The notes under the pieces: generated by a model | The model's database searches: none | What the model was told of the DNA's origin: nothing | Seen by the model: the letters and a program-made list of their open reading frames with translations, nothing else | Translations under genes and position numbers: made by a program | NCBI RefSeq assembly: GCF_004004565.1 | Contig: NZ_SACM01000003.1 | Location: forward strand, 62,001-126,000 | DNA from: Inhella crocodyli | Lineage (GTDB): Bacteria > Pseudomonadota > Gammaproteobacteria > Burkholderiales > Burkholderiaceae_C | Direction: 5' to 3' | Length of the DNA stretch: 64,000 nt | In this document: positions 46,127 to 54,404 of the stretch, piece after piece | Layout: every line of letters starts with the position of its first letter | Position numbering within the stretch: position 1 is the stretch's first letter

Positions 46127-46128
46127 GG

Positions 46129-46671
46129 TCAGCCTTTCAGGCCCAACTGGCGCCAGCCGTCGATGCCGAGCTTCTCCAGCGTCGCCATGTTCGTGTCGAA
46201 GATGGACTCGGGGTTCGGGAAGGCGGCCACCGCGCGGTCGATGCTGTCCTCGCGCAGCAGGTGCAGCGTCGGGTAGGGCGAGCGGTTGGTGAAGTTGGTG
46301 ATGTCGTCGGGCTCGGTGCCCTCGAACTGGTACTGCGGGTGAAAGCTGGCCACCTGCAACTCGCCCTCCAGGCCGATATCGGCCACCAGCGCGTCGGCGG
46401 CCTCCAAGAAGTCGTTGTAGTCCAGGAAGTCGGTCAGCACCCGCGGGTGGATCAACAAGGTGGTGTCGGTCTGCTCGGGCGGCGTGTCGTGGAGGTGGTT
46501 CAGCTCCGCCGCCAGCTCGTACAGCAGGTCTTCCACCGTGGTGGCCGCACTGACCACGTAGCGCACCTTGCCCTGTACCTGAACGGCCTTGGCAAAGGGG
46601 CACAGGTTCAGGCCGATGACGGCCTTCTCGACCCAGGCTTGGGTGTCTTGCAGGACTTGTTCGTCGGTCAT
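46129..46671 (-). CDS. DUF1415 family protein
   Basis: A 180-residue soluble protein of the DUF1415 family, widespread in proteobacteria, with unknown function. The conserved blocks are VIGLNLCPFAK near the start, LLIHPRVLTDFLDYNDFL and NRSPYPTLHLLRE. The invariant LNLCPFA cysteine suggests a redox or metal role, unproved. It overlaps the M20 gene (ATGA) and is followed two bases later by the nucleotidase. Confidence 0.85.
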   Translation of the reverse strand: MTDEQVLQDTQAWVEKAVIGLNLCPFAKAVQVQGKVRYVVSAATTVEDLLYELAAELNHLHDTPPEQTDTTLLIHPRVLTDFLDYNDFLEAADALVADIGLEGELQVASFHPQYQFEGTEPDDITNFTNRSPYPTLHLLREDSIDRAVAAFPNPESIFDTNMATLEKLGIDGWRQLGLKG

Positions 46672-47855
46672 GGGGTGGCGTTCAAAAAGGCCTCGGCCAG
46701 GCGCACCCACATGGTGCCGCCCACGGGGATCAAGGCGTCGTTGAAGTCGTAGCTGGGGTTGTGCAAGGTGCAGGGGCCCAAACCGTGGCCGCCCACGCGG
46801 TGGGTGCCGTCGCCGTTGCCGATGAGGAAGTAGCAGCCCGGCTTGTGCAGCAGGTAGTAGCTGAAGTCCTCGGCGCCCATGGTGGGCTCGAAGTCCTGCA
46901 CCGTGGCGCCCATGTCCACCAGGGCCTGGCGCACGAAGGCGGTCTCGGCCACGTGGTTCACGGTGGGCGGGTAGTTGCGGTGGAAGTCGAACTCGGCCGT
47001 GAGCTCGAAGGCACCGGCCAGGCCTTCGGTCAGCTCCTTCATGCGGCGCTCGATCAGGTCGAGCACCTCCACCGTGAAGGTGCGCACCGTGCCCTGCAGT
47101 TCCACGCTGTCGGGGATGACGTTGGTCGCCTCGCCGGCCTTGAGCATCGTGACGCTGATGACGCCGGTGTCGATGGGCCGCTTGTTGCGGTTGATGATGG
47201 TTTGAAAGGCCGTCACCAGCTGGCAGGCGGCCGGCACCGGATCCAGGCCCAGGTGGGGCATGGCGCCGTGGGCGCCCTTGCCGCGCAGCGTGATCTTGAA
47301 CTCGTTGCTGCTGGCGAACACCGGCCCCGGGGCCAGCGCAAAGGTGCCGGCCGGCATGCCGGGCCAGTTGTGGGCGCCGAACACCGCGTCCATGGGGCAG
47401 CGCTCGAACAGGCCGTCCTTGATCATTTCGCGCGCCCCGCCGCCGCCCTCTTCGGCCGGCTGGAAGATCAGGTAGACCGTGCCGTCGAAGTTGCGGTAGC
47501 GGCTCAGGTGCTGCGCGGCGGCCATCAGCATGGCCGTGTGGCCGTCGTGCCCGCAGGCGTGCATGCGACCGGGGTAGGCGCTGGCGTGCGCAAAGGCGTT
47601 TTTCTCGGTCATGGGCAGCGCGTCGATGTCGGCGCGCAGGCCCACGGCGCGGGGGCTGCTGCCGTTCTGCACGATGCCCACCACGCCCGTCTTGCCCAGC
47701 CCGCGAATCACCGGGATGCCCCACTCGGTGAGTTTGGCGGCGATCAGGTCGCTGGTGCGCTGCTCTTGGAAGCAAAGCTCGGGGTGGCGGTGGATGTCGC
47801 GGCGCAGCGCGGTGATCGCCTCGCCTTGGGCGAGCACGGTGTCGAGCAATCGCAT
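46668..47855 (-). CDS. M20 family amidohydrolase (hippurate hydrolase-like)
   Basis: A 395-residue zinc peptidase/aminoacylase. The metal site is RADIDALP (74-81) and HACGHDGH (99-106; C101 and H103), with acidic FQPAEEGGGG (131-140) holding the catalytic and ligand glutamates. The dimerisation domain starts at about 185. Such enzymes split N-acyl or N-benzoyl amino acids; the substrate is unknown. The ATG shares its A with the stop of the upstream reductase gene (TGATG). Confidence 0.9.
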   Translation of the reverse strand: MRLLDTVLAQGEAITALRRDIHRHPELCFQEQRTSDLIAAKLTEWGIPVIRGLGKTGVVGIVQNGSSPRAVGLRADIDALPMTEKNAFAHASAYPGRMHACGHDGHTAMLMAAAQHLSRYRNFDGTVYLIFQPAEEGGGGAREMIKDGLFERCPMDAVFGAHNWPGMPAGTFALAPGPVFASSNEFKITLRGKGAHGAMPHLGLDPVPAACQLVTAFQTIINRNKRPIDTGVISVTMLKAGEATNVIPDSVELQGTVRTFTVEVLDLIERRMKELTEGLAGAFELTAEFDFHRNYPPTVNHVAETAFVRQALVDMGATVQDFEPTMGAEDFSYYLLHKPGCYFLIGNGDGTHRVGGHGLGPCTLHNPSYDFNDALIPVGGTMWVRLAEAFLNATP

Positions 47856-49189
47856 CAGTCGTTCTCCAGGGTCCAAGTCAGGCCGGCGTCGGCGAGCACC
47901 GGCATCGCCGCGGGGCCAAAGGCGGCGCCCGGGCTGAGCACGCCCGCGCGCCCGGCACCCAAGCGGCCTTCGGCCAAGGCCAGGCCCACGGCGGCCATCA
48001 TTTCAGGGGTGGAACGGTAGCCCGGGTGCCCCTCGGCCACCAACTCTCCGCGCAAGGCCGCACCGCCCTCGCCCACGGCACGCCAGCGCAGGGCGTAGCC
48101 CATGGTGTCCAAGGCCTCGGGGCTGGGGCCTTCGCCCGGCTTCGGGCCCACCAGCTCGATCAAGCGTTGCAGCGCCTGCCGGCCCAGGTCGGAGGGCGCG
48201 CCGGCCGCGGCACTCATTGCCGCCAGCGGCGCCGACAAGGTGGCCGCCGTGGACCACTGCGCCGCGCGGCTGGTCGCGCCCAGGCCGGCTTGCACCCAGG
48301 CGCTGGCGGGGAGCACGCTGGCGATGGGGCCCAGCCAGGGCTCGACGCCGTCGCGCATGGCCATGCCCTCGCGGTAGCGGAATTGCGGGGCAAAGGCCTC
48401 GCCCCGCAGCACCGCCGAGCGCAGCACCAGCGGCGGGTTGATGAAGGGGGCCGGCAGCGCGGGCGCCATCACCGAGCCCCAGGCCTCGTCCCACCAGGGC
48501 GACAGCGGCGCAGCGTTGCGCTGGGCCACGGCATTGGCATTCCAGCCCTCGGGCAGCTCGTCGGGCAACAAACAGTCCATGCGCTGCAGGCTGTTGCTGC
48601 GGTCCAGCGCCAGCACCGTGCCCATGGAGGCCAAGGTGCCGCCGCTGACAGCGTCGGACAAGCGCCGGATGCCCGGGCCGGTGAAGCGCACGGCCACGTC
48701 CAGGTCCAGCAAACGCTGGCCGTGCCGCACTTGCATCTCGGCGGCCACCGTCTGCGCCAGCACGTCGAAGGGCAGGGCCTCGTAGCCGCAGGCATGCACC
48801 ACGAGCACCCCCTTTTGGGCGGCCTCGGCGTGGTGGCGCTGCACCATTTGGCGCATCCAGAAGGTCTCGCCGCTCAGGTCCAAGTGGTGGCAGGCCCCGG
48901 CCAAGCAGGCCTGCACGACCGGCTCGCCCTGCACCGCGTACGGACCCGCCAGGTTCAGCAGCACCCGGCTGCTGCGCGCGAGCTTGGCGATGGACGCGGC
49001 GTCGCCCAAATCGGCCGGCAGCACTTGGAACGAGCCCCCGCTGACGGCGTCCAAGGCCTCGGGCCGGCGACCGGCCAAGGCCACGCGCAGGCCGCGGCCC
49101 GCCGCCTGGCGGCGCAGGGCGCGCACCAATTGGCGCCCGGTGAATCCGGTAGCGCCCAGCACCACCACGTCGAAGGGTTTCTTGGTCAC
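47855..49189 (-). CDS. Saccharopine dehydrogenase-like NAD(P)-binding protein
   Basis: A 444-residue protein with an N-terminal Rossmann fold (FDVVVLGATGFTGRQLVRAL, G-x-x-G-x-x-G) and a C-terminal domain of the trans-acting enoyl reductase / saccharopine dehydrogenase family, common in lipid and PDIM-type metabolism. A hydrolase role is unlikely. I use GTG at 49189, which gives MTKKPFDVVVLG; no ribosome binding site is evident. It heads a four-gene minus-strand run to the nucleotidase and faces the second molybdopterin oxidoreductase. Confidence 0.82.
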   Translation of the reverse strand: MTKKPFDVVVLGATGFTGRQLVRALRRQAAGRGLRVALAGRRPEALDAVSGGSFQVLPADLGDAASIAKLARSSRVLLNLAGPYAVQGEPVVQACLAGACHHLDLSGETFWMRQMVQRHHAEAAQKGVLVVHACGYEALPFDVLAQTVAAEMQVRHGQRLLDLDVAVRFTGPGIRRLSDAVSGGTLASMGTVLALDRSNSLQRMDCLLPDELPEGWNANAVAQRNAAPLSPWWDEAWGSVMAPALPAPFINPPLVLRSAVLRGEAFAPQFRYREGMAMRDGVEPWLGPIASVLPASAWVQAGLGATSRAAQWSTAATLSAPLAAMSAAAGAPSDLGRQALQRLIELVGPKPGEGPSPEALDTMGYALRWRAVGEGGAALRGELVAEGHPGYRSTPEMMAAVGLALAEGRLGAGRAGVLSPGAAFGPAAMPVLADAGLTWTLEND

Positions 49190-49214
49190 CGTGACATCAT
49201 CGCCGGATTCACAG

Positions 49215-49238
49215 GGCCCCTGCCTCCCTGCGGTCGCC
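49215..49238 (-). repeat. GC-rich palindromic repeat element, copy 2 core
   Basis: The reverse complement of this 24-base core matches 20 of 24 bases of 13674-13697. It lies in the divergent space between the saccharopine dehydrogenase-like gene and the molybdopterin oxidoreductase gene. Confidence 0.45.
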
Positions 49239-49322
49239 CCCAAGCGGGCGCGGTGGGCGGGTGGTGGCCCGGCGTCCGCCGGTCCCCGGGCCTGCGCTCA
49301 CCGTTTTGTTTGAACTGCCCGC

Positions 49323-51350
49323 ATGACCTCCCGAATCGTTCACGGCGCCTGCCCCCACGACTGCCCCGACACCTGCGCGCTGGCGGTGCACGTGCAAGGG
49401 GAGCAGGTGATCAAGGTGCAAGGCCGCGCCGACCACCCCAACACCCACGGCGCGCTGTGCACCAAGGTCAGCCGCTACGCCGAGCGCACGCACCACCCCG
49501 AGCGGGTGCTGACGCCGCTCAAGCGCGTCTCCAAGAAGACCGAGCCGCCGCGCTTCGAGCCCATCGGCTGGGACGAGGCCGTGCGGGCGATCGCCACGAA
49601 GTTCAACGCCATCGAAGACAAGCAGGCCATCCAGCCCTACAGCTACGCCGGCACCATGGGCCTGCTGCAAGGCGGCAGCATGGCCGACCGCCTGTGGAAC
49701 CGCCTGGGCGCCGCCCGCCTGGACCGCACCATCTGCGCCAGCGCCGGCGCCGCCGGCCTGACGGCCGCCTACGGGCACCGCATTGGCATGCACGTGCGGC
49801 ACTTCGCCGACGCCAAGCTGATCCTGATCTGGGGCAGCAACAGCATCGCCAGCAACCTGCACTTCTGGACCTACGCCAACCAAGCCAAGCGCAAGGGCGC
49901 CAAGCTCGTCGCCATCGACCCCCGCCGCACCGAAACCGCCGACAAATGTCACCAGCACCTGGCCCTGCGCCCGGGCAGCGACGGCGCCTTGGCGCTGGCG
50001 CTGATGCACGAGTTGATCGTCAACGACTGGCTGGACCTGGACTACATCGAGCGCGCGGTCGAGGGCTTTGAGGGCCTGCGCGCCAAGGCGCTCGAATGGC
50101 CGCCCGAGCGTGCCGCGCCCGTGACCGGCCTGAGCGTGGACGAGATCCGCGGCCTGGCGAAGGACTACGCCCAGACCGCCCCGGCCGCCATCCGCCTGAA
50201 CTACGGCATGCAGCGCGTGCACGGCGGGGGCAACGCGGTGCGCCTCATCGCCCTGCTGCCCTGCCTGACCGGCGCCTGGAAGCACCACGGCGGCGGCCTG
50301 CTGCTCAGCGCCTCGGGTTGGGCTGCGCCCTTCAAGAACAACGACGCGCTGGAGCGCCCCGACCTGCTGGCCGGCCGCCAGCCGCGCATGGTGAACATGA
50401 GCGCGATTGGCGACGCGCTGCTGCACCCCGGCTCGGCCGAGTTCGGCCCGCCCATCCAGGCCCTGGTGGTCTACAACAGCAACCCCGCGGCCGTGGCGCC
50501 CGAAAGCGCCAAGGTGGTGAAGGGCCTGCAGCGCGAGGACCTGTTCACCGTGGTGCTGGAGCACTTCATGACCGACACAGCCGACTTGGCCGACCTCGTG
50601 CTGCCGGCCACCACGCAGTTGGAGCACCTGGACGTGCACACCAGCTACGGGCACACCGACGTGCTGATCAACGAGCCGGCCATCCCGGCGCAAGGCCAGG
50701 CCAAGCCCAACACGCAGGTCTTTCGCGAGATCGCCGCCGCGCTGGGCTTCACCGACCCTTGCTTCGCCGAGGACGACGAGGCCCTGGCCCGCCAAGCGCT
50801 GACCGGCATCGACTTCGACGCCCTGCGCGCCCAAGGCTGGCTGCCCCTGCCCGTGCCCGAGCACCCGCTGGCCGATGGCGACTTCCCCACCCCCAGCGGC
50901 AAGGCCTGGGCCACGCACCCCACCCTGGGCGTGCCCGACTTCGTGCCCAACCACGAGTGCGCCGAGGTGGACCCCACCCTGGCCGCGCGCTACCCGCTGG
51001 CCATGATCAGCCCGCCGGCGCGCAACTTCCTGAACAGCAGCTTCGTCAACGTGAAGAGCCTGCGCGACATCGAGCGCGAGCCGGTGCTGGAGATGCACCC
51101 CGACGACGCCGCGGCCCGCGGCATCGCCGACGGCGCCATGGTGCGCGTGTTCAACGACCGCGGCGAGCAGTTGCTGCGCGCCGCCGTGAACGGCCGCGCG
51201 CGGCCCGGCGTGGTCAACGGCCTGGGCATCTGGTGGCGCAAGTTCGGGGTGGACGGCAAGAACGTCAACGAGCTGACGCACCAGCGCCTGACCGACCTGG
51301 GCGCCGCCGCCACCTTCTACGACTGCTTGGTCGAGGTCGCCCCCGCGTGA
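49323..51350 (+). CDS. Molybdopterin oxidoreductase with 4Fe-4S site
   Basis: A 675-residue cytoplasmic enzyme of the bis-MGD oxidoreductase family. The N-terminus has the cluster cysteines C10, C14, C18 (ACPHDCPDTCAL) and C46 (GALCTK), followed by the molybdopterin domain and the C-terminal molydop-binding domain (FLNSSFVNVKSLRDIE). No Tat signal is seen. The closest functional groups are thiosulfate/polysulfide reductase-like and aldehyde-type enzymes, but the substrate is unclear. FdhD at 5.6 kb could mature it too. It overlaps the next gene by GTGA. Confidence 0.85.
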   Translation: MTSRIVHGACPHDCPDTCALAVHVQGEQVIKVQGRADHPNTHGALCTKVSRYAERTHHPERVLTPLKRVSKKTEPPRFEPIGWDEAVRAIATKFNAIEDKQAIQPYSYAGTMGLLQGGSMADRLWNRLGAARLDRTICASAGAAGLTAAYGHRIGMHVRHFADAKLILIWGSNSIASNLHFWTYANQAKRKGAKLVAIDPRRTETADKCHQHLALRPGSDGALALALMHELIVNDWLDLDYIERAVEGFEGLRAKALEWPPERAAPVTGLSVDEIRGLAKDYAQTAPAAIRLNYGMQRVHGGGNAVRLIALLPCLTGAWKHHGGGLLLSASGWAAPFKNNDALERPDLLAGRQPRMVNMSAIGDALLHPGSAEFGPPIQALVVYNSNPAAVAPESAKVVKGLQREDLFTVVLEHFMTDTADLADLVLPATTQLEHLDVHTSYGHTDVLINEPAIPAQGQAKPNTQVFREIAAALGFTDPCFAEDDEALARQALTGIDFDALRAQGWLPLPVPEHPLADGDFPTPSGKAWATHPTLGVPDFVPNHECAEVDPTLAARYPLAMISPPARNFLNSSFVNVKSLRDIEREPVLEMHPDDAAARGIADGAMVRVFNDRGEQLLRAAVNGRARPGVVNGLGIWWRKFGVDGKNVNELTHQRLTDLGAAATFYDCLVEVAPA

Positions 51351-52393
51351 TCCGCCGGGCCCTGCTGGCCTCCGCCGCGCTACCGGCCCTGGCGGGTTGC
51401 GCCGGCCTCGGCGAGTGGGCCTACCGGCTGCGGCAGTTCAACGGCCACGTCGAGCTGCTCAACCGCGCCCGCCCCGTGGACGCCTGGCTGGCCGACCCGG
51501 CCACGCCCGAGGTCACCCGCCAGGCGCTGCAGCTGGCCCTGCGCCTGCGCGCCTTCGCCGTGCGCGAGCTGGCCCTGCCCGACAACGCCAGCTACCAGCG
51601 CTACGCCGCCCTGCCGCCCGAGGCGCAAGGCCAGGTGGTCTGGAACGTGGTGGCCACGCCCGCCGCCAGCCTGCGGCCCCGCAGCTGGTGCGCCCCGGTC
51701 ATGGGCTGCGTGGCCTACCGCGGCCACCACGAGCGCCGTCGCGCCGTGGACCAAGCCGACGCCCTGCGCGCCGAGGGCTGGGACGTGCACCTCTACGGCG
51801 TGCCCGCCTACTCCACCCTGGGCTGGAGCAATGCGCTGGGTGGCGACCCCTTGCTCAGCAGCTTCGTGCACTGGCGCGAGGACGACCTGGCCCGCTTGCT
51901 GTTCCACGAGATGGCCCACCAGCGGGCCTACGCCCCCGACGACACCGGCTTCAACGAGAGCTACGCCACCGCCGTGGAGCGCCTGGGCGTGGCCGCCTGG
52001 CAGCGCGCCCAAGGCCGCAGCAGCGAAGCCACCCCCGAGGACGCGGCCCGCGAGCAGCGGCGCGAGCGCTGGCGCGCCCTGGCCCTGGCGGCCCGTGCCG
52101 ACCTGGCCGCGCTGTACGCGCAGGCCCCACCCGACTGGGCCGCGCGCAAGCGCCAGCGCTTTCAGCAATTGCACGACGAACTCGCCGCGCTGGCCGCCCG
52201 CGATGCGGGTTACTCGGGCTACCTGGCCTGGGCGCGGCAGGCGAACAATGCCCACCTTGCCTTGCTGTCGGCCTACCAATCCCAGGTGCCCGCCTTCGAG
52301 GCCCTGTTCCACCGGCTGGGCGGCCGCTGGCCGGACTTCCACGCCGAAGTCGCCCGCCTGGCCGCCCTGCCGTCATCGCAACGATCGTTCTGA
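51347..52393 (+). CDS. Lipoprotein zinc aminopeptidase (DUF2265-type)
   Basis: A 348-residue outer- or inner-membrane lipoprotein: signal MIRRALLASAALPALAGC with lipobox cysteine 18. The zinc motif HEMAH (187-191) and downstream NESYATAVE (E204 as third ligand) are intact, so it should be an active metallopeptidase, predicted to be an aminopeptidase (pfam10023). GTG start overlapping the previous stop (GTGA). Its role beside an oxidoreductase is unknown; coupling may be incidental. Confidence 0.82.
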   Translation: MIRRALLASAALPALAGCAGLGEWAYRLRQFNGHVELLNRARPVDAWLADPATPEVTRQALQLALRLRAFAVRELALPDNASYQRYAALPPEAQGQVVWNVVATPAASLRPRSWCAPVMGCVAYRGHHERRRAVDQADALRAEGWDVHLYGVPAYSTLGWSNALGGDPLLSSFVHWREDDLARLLFHEMAHQRAYAPDDTGFNESYATAVERLGVAAWQRAQGRSSEATPEDAAREQRRERWRALALAARADLAALYAQAPPDWAARKRQRFQQLHDELAALAARDAGYSGYLAWARQANNAHLALLSAYQSQVPAFEALFHRLGGRWPDFHAEVARLAALPSSQRSF

Positions 52394-52400
52394 GGTTTCC

Positions 52401-52718
52401 ATGTCCCACATCCGCATCCACCGCGACCACCACCTCGGCCTGGCCAAAGCCCGCAAGATCGCCTGGGCCTGGGCCGAGCAGGTCGAAGCCGAGTTCGGCA
52501 TGGAGTGCACCGTCATGGAGGGCGACGACAGCGACACCGTCGAGTTCACACGCAGTGGCGTGAAGGGCCAACTCGTGGTCACCGCCAGCACCTTCGAGCT
52601 CGACGCCAAGCTCGGCCTGCTGCTGGGCGCCCTGCGCGGCACCATCGAGTCGCACATCGAGAAAGAGCTCGACAAGCTGCTGGACAGCTCGAACAAGTCA
52701 ACTCGAGCCAAACGCTGA
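52401..52718 (+). CDS. Polyhydroxyalkanoic acid system family protein
   Basis: A 105-residue protein of the PHA_gran_rgn family (pfam09650), found with polyhydroxyalkanoate granules. It starts MSHIRIHRDHHLGLAKARKIA and ends LDKLLDSSNKSTRAKR. The last 10 codons use TCA, ACT and CGA, unlike the host, so the tail may have been rewritten when the adjacent island inserted. Upstream GAGG and a seven-base gap to the peptidase gene support cotranscription. Confidence 0.85.
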   Translation: MSHIRIHRDHHLGLAKARKIAWAWAEQVEAEFGMECTVMEGDDSDTVEFTRSGVKGQLVVTASTFELDAKLGLLLGALRGTIESHIEKELDKLLDSSNKSTRAKR

Positions 52719-52754
52719 GCAGTCCTCCAACGTAAACATTACTAGGTCTTCGAA

Positions 52755-54311
52755 TTGAAATACAGGGAAAGTCAAAAAGACAAATCACTCCGGTCATGGT
52801 TTAACTCGGACATGACCAAAGGGTTGCTCCGAAGAATATCATTAACCACAGGTACTTTGAGGGGGTTATCAGCCTTCTCAATGACGATTGAATATCCCAT
52901 TACCGCAATAGCAGGCAAAAACGGCGCCGGAAAATCAACATTCTTAGCGATGGCCGCGTGCGCCTTCCACGCCCCCGCATCTAGCTACAAATCGCCACGT
53001 CGCAAGAACGCCTATTACACCTTTTCCGACTTCTTCGTACAGCACCCTGCCGAGGTTCCACCGCAGGGACTCGAAATACATTACGACATCGCATATAACA
53101 ATTGGCGAGCGACGCCCGATCTACCAAACGGAGTTGGAATTGGCACCCAATCTCGACACAAGTCAAAGGGGGGCAAGTGGAACGACTACGACACCAGGGT
53201 GAACAGAACGGTAGTGTTTATTGGCATTGAACGAATCGTTCCGCACAGCGAGCGCAGTCAATCAAAGTCATATTCTCGCGCGTTCAAAGACTCTCCCAAA
53301 AAGGGTTGGGAAGACAAGGTTATGGCGACTGTCGGCGCCATATTGGGAAAAAGCTATTCCGATTTCAGGTATGTTGAACACTCAAAGTACAACCTACCAA
53401 TAGTCGCAGTGGGCCAGACCATCTATTCAGGCCTAAACATGGGAGCGGGAGAGAATGCGCTATTTGAAATCTTCTCTACGGCCTATTCCGCCGGAGAGGG
53501 AGCGCTTTTAATCATCGACGAGATTGAGTTAGGCCTACATGCTGAAGCACAGCGCAAGTTCGTCGAAAAGCTCAAGGACGTATCCCTTGAACTCAAGATA
53601 CAAGTTATATGCACAACTCATTCCAAAGAAATTTTCGACTGCCTACCATCCGATTCGCGCTTCTACATGGAGTGCATCGGAAATAGGACTCGAATTACTC
53701 CAGAGGCCTCCTCAGATTTCGCATTTGCCAAGCTCAGCGGCAGCGAATCCTGCGACATGGATATTCTGGTAGAAGACACAATAGCAGAGTCAATCGTCCG
53801 CGCCGCATTACCGGCCTCGGCCAGGAGTCGAGTAAGGTTCGTAGTCGTAGGATCGGCTTCTGCACTTTCGAGGCAACTAGCTGCAGCTTACATTCGCAAT
53901 CCAAGTGCACCAGTGCTTGCAGTATTTGATGGCGATCAAGCAAACAAGATGCAGGCGAATTTTGGTCATGCAAAGAGCATGGCAGAGCGAGTCGCCGCCG
54001 ACTTTGAAGGCTGGTTCAAAGCACACTCTATTTGCCTACCAGGAAAAACATGGCCAGAAGCTTGGCTGCTTGCAGAAGCGCGCCAACTTGCAGATGTAAT
54101 CGCACCGACATTCAAGACAGAAGAAGCCGACTTCATTGAATATCTTGAATATGCCCTACAGGCGGGGAAGCACAATGAATTTCACGAACTTGGTAAGCAC
54201 CTCGGCCTGACGCCTGACGTTTGTCTGTCGCACATCTGTCAAAAAGTTTGCGAGTCACCTTCCGACCAAATACTTGAGCTGATCGAGATGACTGCAAATA
54301 CTCTTCCGTAA
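52755..54311 (+). CDS. OLD-like ATPase with C-terminal TOPRIM domain
   Basis: A 518-residue protein in low-GC DNA (27 GC of 60 in 52861-52920, against 47 of 60 in 55021-55080). The ABC/SMC-type ATPase has Walker A GKNGAGKST (54-62), signature NMGAGENALFEIF (228-240), Walker B LLIIDEIELGLH (251-262) and H-loop CTTHS (287-291). A TOPRIM-like half follows: E340 in ILVEDTIAES and D392/D394 in AVFDGDQ. OLD-family proteins of this layout are nucleases in phage defence. Two starts exist: TTG 52755 (used, with AGG upstream) and ATG 52812, which drops 19 residues. No helicase partner of the Gabija type follows. Confidence 0.8.
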   Translation: MKYRESQKDKSLRSWFNSDMTKGLLRRISLTTGTLRGLSAFSMTIEYPITAIAGKNGAGKSTFLAMAACAFHAPASSYKSPRRKNAYYTFSDFFVQHPAEVPPQGLEIHYDIAYNNWRATPDLPNGVGIGTQSRHKSKGGKWNDYDTRVNRTVVFIGIERIVPHSERSQSKSYSRAFKDSPKKGWEDKVMATVGAILGKSYSDFRYVEHSKYNLPIVAVGQTIYSGLNMGAGENALFEIFSTAYSAGEGALLIIDEIELGLHAEAQRKFVEKLKDVSLELKIQVICTTHSKEIFDCLPSDSRFYMECIGNRTRITPEASSDFAFAKLSGSESCDMDILVEDTIAESIVRAALPASARSRVRFVVVGSASALSRQLAAAYIRNPSAPVLAVFDGDQANKMQANFGHAKSMAERVAADFEGWFKAHSICLPGKTWPEAWLLAEARQLADVIAPTFKTEEADFIEYLEYALQAGKHNEFHELGKHLGLTPDVCLSHICQKVCESPSDQILELIEMTANTLP

Positions 54312-54404
54312 GCAAGCTAGAAGCTTAGTGACCTACGCTTCGTATAGGTTGAAGTTGTCCCTGAAAGTGCATTAGCCACATTTGCCGATCTAGCTGACAG
54401 GTCT

